Shown: positions 60,313 to 64,000 of the stretch, in pieces
How positions within the stretch are numbered: the first letter of the stretch is position 1
How the letters are laid out: every line of letters begins with the position of its first letter
Origin: Bacteroidota bacterium
GTDB lineage: Bacteria > Bacteroidota > Bacteroidia > Cytophagales > Cyclobacteriaceae
NCBI GenBank assembly: GCA_023417065.1
Contig: JAEZGH010000140.1
Span: 40,912-104,911 of the forward strand
Direction: 5' to 3'
DNA length: 64,000 nt
Position numbers and translations under genes: made by a program
The notes under the pieces: generated by a model
The model's database searches: none
What the model was told of the DNA's origin: nothing
The model's input: only the letters and a program-made list of their open reading frames with translations

Positions 60313-61134
60313 CTATCTGGCTGCATAAGCATTTTTTGACCACACGTTAAGTTTATCCATGTTGAAAAAATAGTCCTGCAATGCAAGGAATCTTGCTGCA
60401 GTTTCTTCGTTCAACAAACTTGCAAGGATATTGAAGTAACGCGCTTTCAATTTGATTTCATCTTCCTGCATTTTAAGGAACTCGTTGCCCATAACTACAC
60501 ACTGCGCAGGGGTTAAATCTGTAACATCTTCCACGTATTGTTCAAACCACACCAGAGCATGCCCCACCACCCTGCTGTATTCAAACTCAAAGTCTGCAGC
60601 AATAGATTCAAATCTGCGGATATCCTGTTCCTCAACCTGCATTGCTGAAAGCAACACAGCAAACTTTGCTGATTCATCTTCGATAAGGTTTGAATTCCAC
60701 ATCGGGTAATGATCCTGCGCTGCTTCGAAGATTCTGGATTTCAAAATCAAGTCAGTCAGGGTTTCACTTTGAAGAAATTGAAAAGCCGTCTTTCCATTGG
60801 TTGCCTTAGTGATTCTTCCGAAGAAATCTTTCCTTGCGAAAACTTCCTTCGACTGATTTGCAAGCACAGATTCGGCACATTGTCGGGAGGTTCGACATTG
60901 TGGGCTCGAAAGTGTGTGCGTACATTGAAATGTTTCGGGTATCCCACTCTCATATTCGTCATAGAGAGACCAAAATGATGTTTCCTCCACTGTTCCTGTA
61001 AAGGCAAGCGTTGCATTTAATACACCGCGCCTGTCGAAGGTAGGCTCTTGGTCAAAGTGCCTTTTAACATTTGCATGCTGACCAAAGGAGACAGCGGTGA
61101 GCATTAGCCCGAGAATTGTCATTCGATTTTTCAT
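60313..61134 (-). CDS. Exported helical protein with LTxxQ-like motif
   Basis: The start at 61134 (MKNRMTILGLMLTAVSFGQH) gives 273 residues with a signal peptide ending near FGQ; the frame to 61188 is longer but does not look like a leader. The mature part is all-helical with four cysteines in a short stretch (CTHTLSSPQCRTSRQCAESV), probably disulfide-bonded, and near the C-terminus DLTPAQCVVMGNEFLKMQED, which recalls the LTxxQ repeat of Spy/CpxP-like periplasmic chaperones. Family membership is not certain. Confidence 0.6.
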   Translation of the reverse strand: MKNRMTILGLMLTAVSFGQHANVKRHFDQEPTFDRRGVLNATLAFTGTVEETSFWSLYDEYESGIPETFQCTHTLSSPQCRTSRQCAESVLANQSKEVFARKDFFGRITKATNGKTAFQFLQSETLTDLILKSRIFEAAQDHYPMWNSNLIEDESAKFAVLLSAMQVEEQDIRRFESIAADFEFEYSRVVGHALVWFEQYVEDVTDLTPAQCVVMGNEFLKMQEDEIKLKARYFNILASLLNEETAARFLALQDYFFNMDKLNVWSKNAYAAR

Positions 61135-61188
61135 ATAACAAAAGGATAGCGTCAATTCATTATGGCTTCCTACCATGCTATAGGCCAA

Positions 61189-61418
61189 GGATGAACGGGA
61201 GCCACGTTGTCATTCGTACCTTCCGCAAACATCATCTAAACCATAGATTCTTAACTTAAAACTATAAGCCCATCTTCGGCAGACGTCATATCCATCGTCA
61301 ACGACCAGCCTCTTTCGAAAAGACCAAGGGTTTCACTTCGTCAACGGTATGGATAGGGTAAACAGTTGTCGTGCTCAGGTTGAGTCACGGTAACAACGGA
61401 TTGAAAATTATCAGGCTA
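61189..61418. other. Non-coding gap, nothing recognised
   Basis: No ORF with coding character, repeat or terminator was seen here. It should contain the promoter of the exported protein gene at its left end. Confidence 0.4.
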
Positions 61419-61808
61419 CTAAGGAGGATCACTGCCCTCTTCGAGAATGTCGGCAAGAATCTGATCTACCAACTGGGGGAGTATGTCGAGGCGCAAGGAG
61501 ATTTTTTTGCACAGCGAAACCTCATGCGGACTAATATGACCGTCGATGGTCATCAATGCAACCAAGTCCTGGACTTGCTGAACTTTATCTTCATACTTTT
61601 TGGGCGGAACGAAGTTAACGGAGTCCGGATTTTTACGAATTTTTTCAACTTCCTCGTCTGAAATCTGCATCAACTGCGCCAGTGATGTCAGCATTTCCCA
61701 TTCGCCGTCGTCAAGGTGTCCGTCGGCCATGGCTACTGACAGAAGGTTCTTCAGATGGCTCCTTCGAATTTCCGAGTCATCGGCCGTAAAGATGTTTCGT
61801 ATATCCAT
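61419..61808 (-). CDS. TerB-family protein
   Basis: A 129-residue helical protein with the two acidic metal-site repeats of TerB: SVAMADGHLDDGEWEMLTSL and ALMTIDGHISPHEVSLCKKI. TerB proteins are associated with tellurite resistance and membrane stress; stand-alone TerB genes without the Ter operon are common in Bacteroidota and their role is unclear. The gene at 2573 is a more divergent relative. Confidence 0.88.
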   Translation of the reverse strand: MDIRNIFTADDSEIRRSHLKNLLSVAMADGHLDDGEWEMLTSLAQLMQISDEEVEKIRKNPDSVNFVPPKKYEDKVQQVQDLVALMTIDGHISPHEVSLCKKISLRLDILPQLVDQILADILEEGSDPP

Positions 61809-61850
61809 TGAGAAATCGCCGGCAATTTAATGTAAAGATGAGTGAAATAA

Positions 61851-61867
61851 ACCCGAAAAATTCGGGG
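61851..61867 (-). terminator. Short terminator after the 21-residue ORF
   Basis: CCCGAA/TTCGGG (61852-61857 with 61861-61866) with a 3-nt loop, flanked by T-rich runs on both sides. It begins 8 nt after the stop of the minus-strand small ORF and could also work in the plus direction. Confidence 0.55.
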
Positions 61868-61874
61868 TTTTTAT

Positions 61875-61940
61875 TCACGAAAACATGAAAACGCATCCTA
61901 CCACCGTCCAGGTTATCGCTTCGATAATCCACTCTGTCAT
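61875..61940 (-). CDS. Possible 21-residue membrane peptide
   Basis: ATG at 61940 to TGA encodes MTEWIIEAITWTVVGCVFMF plus S, a single hydrophobic helix with an acidic N-terminus. It is preceded by AAAGGAG with 9 nt to the ATG and followed by a hairpin terminator, so it has the complete layout of a tiny gene. An in-frame longer version (to 62066) begins with residues that do not look coding. It could be a small membrane regulator or toxin-like peptide; this is speculation. Confidence 0.4.
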   Translation of the reverse strand: MTEWIIEAITWTVVGCVFMFS

Positions 61941-62114
61941 ATTTCCAGTCTCCTTTTGATATCCCTTTTGTTTCTGATCCATACTTTCACGTTTTACCTT
62001 GACAGGTGCACTTTTGTGCCAACGCGCTCGTGGGCCAAAAAACAGGGGGCGGGATTCAAGATACACAGTTGCCTGCCATGATCGGGTAAGGTTCGCCCCT
62101 ATCGGGCAGCATTT

Positions 62115-62474
62115 CTAGTTGCTTACTGAGTCGCGTGGGTTATCGTTGTAGCCTGCAAGCACACGGTAATAATTACGCTGGATGTTATTGCGGATCTTTT
62201 TAGGAAGATATTTTTTCTTCCCCGGTTCCGGGCAGTCCCACTCCTCAATCGAAACGTTTCCCACAAATTTGGAGCCCCGGCTCTTATTCGCCATAGGCTG
62301 TTCGTCAGGCGTTTCGTCAGAGCGGATTTGCGACACCTCGCGAACGTATTTGTATCGTTTCGGGGCTTTTACCGATTTACGAGCGTCCGGTTTTGGGCAT
62401 GGAATTCGTCCAGTCTGACATGCCGTAAAAAACAGGACACACAGGACGATACGGAGAGGGCGAAGATTGATCAT
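62115..62474 (-). CDS. Hypothetical lipoprotein
   Basis: A 119-residue protein with a lipoprotein signal (LRIVLCVLFFTACQTGRIPC; the Cys of TAC is the likely lipid site). The mature part is basic and Pro/Lys-rich (PKPDARKSVKAPKRYKYVRE) with a second Cys pair region (EEWDCPEPGKKKYLPKKIRN). No family is recognised. Short basic lipoproteins of this kind are frequent near small envelope genes in Bacteroidota. Confidence 0.6.
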   Translation of the reverse strand: MINLRPLRIVLCVLFFTACQTGRIPCPKPDARKSVKAPKRYKYVREVSQIRSDETPDEQPMANKSRGSKFVGNVSIEEWDCPEPGKKKYLPKKIRNNIQRNYYRVLAGYNDNPRDSVSN

Positions 62475-62555
62475 GCTGTGATTTCGATAAAAGCCGTACC
62501 AACGAATGATAACGCCAGAGCCTAAGGCGGTAGTATTTCACTGCGCCGGAGTTAA

Positions 62556-62732
62556 TCAGTCAGTAGCGACCGGTTGCTTTTGACGGGCGGCAAGCGAAAG
62601 CAAGGAAGCAGCAAGAGTATTGTCAACTCGAGCCGGAGTGTCGCTGACTTGCCTTGCGAGGCAGAGATTAAGCAGGGATAAGGCAAAGATAAAGCAGAAG
62701 AACGCCAGTTTCGGCCCCTTTGATTGAAACAT
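62556..62732 (-). CDS. Possible 58-residue secreted protein
   Basis: ATG at 62732 to TGA gives 58 residues beginning MFQSKGPKLAFFCFIFALSL, a good signal peptide ending near CLA, then about 30 residues of Ala-, Leu- and Arg-containing sequence (VDNTLAASLLSLAARQKQPV). It is below the usual ORF cut-off. It lies upstream of the lipoprotein gene at 62115 on the same strand, 80 bp away, and may be co-transcribed. The clean signal peptide is the only evidence. Confidence 0.4.
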   Translation of the reverse strand: MFQSKGPKLAFFCFIFALSLLNLCLARQVSDTPARVDNTLAASLLSLAARQKQPVATD

Positions 62733-62901
62733 GACTGCCTCTGACCTTCTTCAGGCGTCAGTTACGTCTTCCTTTGACTGCACCGACCTAGGACGATTGG
62801 ACCCCTAAGGTCGATCCCGGAACCAGGTTTAAGTTACAGATCGCGGGAAACCGTTGCTGGTGGGTGGATTTTCGCTACCTTGCCGCAGTAGCCTAACCTG
62901 T

Positions 62902-63699
62902 ATGACCGAAGTTGAAAATGTTTGCGTGAACTGCAGAGCCGCAGTGAGTACACCCCGTTGTGGCCAATGTGGTCAGCCAAATCCTCCAAAAAAACTAAAT
63001 TTTGCCGTCCTTCTAAAAGAATTTCAAACCCGGATTTACGGATTTGACGGAATGTTCCTGCGAAGCGTTCGCGACCTTACGCTAATCCCAGGCGAAGTCG
63101 CCCGCCAGTTTATTCAGGGGAACCGCGTACGATATATGGGACCGGTTGGATATTTTTTTCTAGTACTGACTCTTTCGCTGCTGACCATGCAGCTATTTGA
63201 AGTCGATCTGTACGCGCTATCGACAACTAACTCAGGTCTATTGACTGATGAAACGGAACAGCAGAAGATTTTTCAGCAGAAAATCGTGGCTCTTATTCAA
63301 AACAACATGCGAACATTCTCCTTTCTTCAGGTGCCGATTGCAGCCTTTTTTGTCTGGTTGTTCTTCCGGAAAAGCAGACACAACTATCTGGAGAGCTGTG
63401 TTCTCGTTTTCTATACATACGGTCATCTGATTTGGGGAAGCCTGGTTGGCGTCGCCGCCCTGTACTTTCTTGGTTGGAACACATCCCTCTGGCAAATACT
63501 GATTGGGGCTTTTTTCACCGGTTATGCATGTGTCGGATTCTATAACTATGGTAGCAAAGTATCCCGCTTTATTAAAGGCTTTCTAGTCTCAGTTGCGTCG
63601 TTTGTAGCATTCATGTTATTGGGAATGATTGCAGCCATCGTATATCTGGTCAGTAATCCCGATATGCTAAAGGCTTTTGGCGATGGTGCGGAAAAATAA
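62902..63699 (+). CDS. DUF3667 membrane protein with zinc ribbon
   Basis: The start at 62902 (MTEVENVCVNCRAAVSTPRC) gives 265 residues; the longer frame from 62854 is rejected because the zinc ribbon then would not be N-terminal. The ribbon CVNC...CGQCGQ is followed by FDGMFLRSVRDLTLIPGEVA, RQFIQGNRVRYMGPVGYFFL and five to six spans, the DUF3667 pattern. The family is almost confined to Bacteroidota; its function is unknown. Confidence 0.88.
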   Translation: MTEVENVCVNCRAAVSTPRCGQCGQPNPPKKLNFAVLLKEFQTRIYGFDGMFLRSVRDLTLIPGEVARQFIQGNRVRYMGPVGYFFLVLTLSLLTMQLFEVDLYALSTTNSGLLTDETEQQKIFQQKIVALIQNNMRTFSFLQVPIAAFFVWLFFRKSRHNYLESCVLVFYTYGHLIWGSLVGVAALYFLGWNTSLWQILIGAFFTGYACVGFYNYGSKVSRFIKGFLVSVASFVAFMLLGMIAAIVYLVSNPDMLKAFGDGAEK

Positions 63700-63702
63700 C
63701 CG

Positions 63703-64000
63703 TTAGCGACTTATCTCGCCGACGAGCAACGCTCCTGACGGATCAAAAGAATCATTTCCACCGGAAGGTGCAAGGGATATCGCATATGCATCAGCAGAGG
63801 GGACATCGCTCATTCTGAGTATCTCACCCCGGTCGCGGAAAACTCCCGCGTTTAGGGCATCGCTGCCGGAGATCGCCCACAACTGATATTGCTCATCTTC
63901 CTTCAGCGGGTGTAGATTCTGTATGCTTAGATAGACCTGCAAGCTTCGGGGATCCCAGAAAACGGTAGCCCTTGCTTCCGGAGCGGAAGGAGTTCCGGAG
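63703..64000 (-). CDS. RskA-type anti-sigma factor, C-terminal part only
   Basis: The frame is open to the right edge, so only about 98 C-terminal residues are seen. They match the extracytoplasmic anti-sigma-K (RskA) domain: ARATVFWDPRSLQVYLSIQN, LHPLKEDEQYQLWAISGSDA, AGVFRDRGEILRM, and the closing SGALLVGEISR. The N-terminal sigma-binding part, the span and the likely cognate sigma gene must lie beyond the window. The apparent TTG start at 63942 is inside the domain and is not the real start. Confidence 0.85.
   Translation of the reverse strand, partial: SGTPSAPEARATVFWDPRSLQVYLSIQNLHPLKEDEQYQLWAISGSDALNAGVFRDRGEILRMSDVPSADAYAISLAPSGGNDSFDPSGALLVGEISR

Noticed and set aside
63703..63942. 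TTG-initiated 79-residue protein at the right edge
   Set aside because: The frame continues upstream to the window edge with clear anti-sigma-K domain residues, so the TTG is internal.
1..64000. tRNA or rRNA genes, CRISPR arrays, insertion sequences, prophage or integrase genes
   Set aside because: None was seen: no direct-repeat array, no transposase or integrase motifs, no tRNA-like cloverleaf was noticed by eye. A tRNA scan would be needed to exclude a missed tRNA.

Overview
The window looks like chromosomal DNA of a Bacteroidota bacterium, most likely of the Cytophagales/Chitinophagales type (inferred from gene content). Pointers are a SusC/SusD pair, a xylanase with a C-terminal type IX secretion sorting domain, FecI/FecR-type sigma/anti-sigma genes, ECF sigma factors, REC-Crp hybrid regulators, a DUF3667 protein and the ebo gene pair. 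No rRNA, tRNA, insertion sequence, prophage or CRISPR array was recognised.

Layout. 1-2.3 kb: the edge of an ebo cluster (eboB partial, eboA), then a universal stress protein. 2.5-6.4 kb: a TerB-like gene, a stand-alone N-terminal piece of a bacterial release-factor-like (baeRF) protein, and a histidine kinase/REC-Crp regulator operon; two similar TTG-N8-CAA palindromes sit just upstream of two of these start codons. 6.5-13 kb: envelope and housekeeping genes (phospholipase D-type synthase, DUF457 membrane protein, NimA-like flavoprotein, YtxH protein, aldonolactone oxidase, a sensory-rhodopsin-transducer homologue, DUF2721), plus a probable structured ncRNA. 13-15.9 kb: an ECF sigma factor with an anti-sigma/trypsin-protease fusion, facing a small lipoprotein gene across two matched divergent promoters, followed by a DUF4349 lipoprotein.

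15.9-34.6 kb is a glucuronoxylan utilisation locus: uxuA (frameshifted), GH115, SusD, SusC, a GntP-type transporter, an FAH-family dehydratase, a ketoglutarate-semialdehyde-type dehydrogenase, a secreted GH10 xylanase, a LacI regulator and GH67. The same 14-bp palindrome lies between susC and gntP and between the xylanase and lacI genes, so a LacI regulon can be read directly from the sequence. Xylan would be cut outside the cell by GH10, oligomers bound and imported by SusCD, glucuronate side groups removed by GH115/GH67, and the uronic and sugar acids routed through UxuA and the dehydratase/dehydrogenase pair.

34.7-50 kb: a TreS-maltokinase fusion, a 1.2-kb gene-poor stretch with a short ORF, a strong terminator and a decayed membrane-protein gene, a second REC-Crp regulator next to hpf, a receiver lacking its phospho-acceptor Asp, a sterol-desaturase-family enzyme, a KtrB/KtrA potassium system, DUF72, a second histidine kinase/response regulator pair and a GH97 glycosidase. 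50-64 kb: a TonB-dependent receptor under a cobalamin riboswitch, an AI-2E-family exporter, a SulP transporter/carbonic anhydrase/TetR operon, a FecI/FecR pair without a partner receptor, several small envelope proteins (two of them found only by reading below the usual ORF length cut-off), DUF3667 and the tail of an RskA-type anti-sigma factor.
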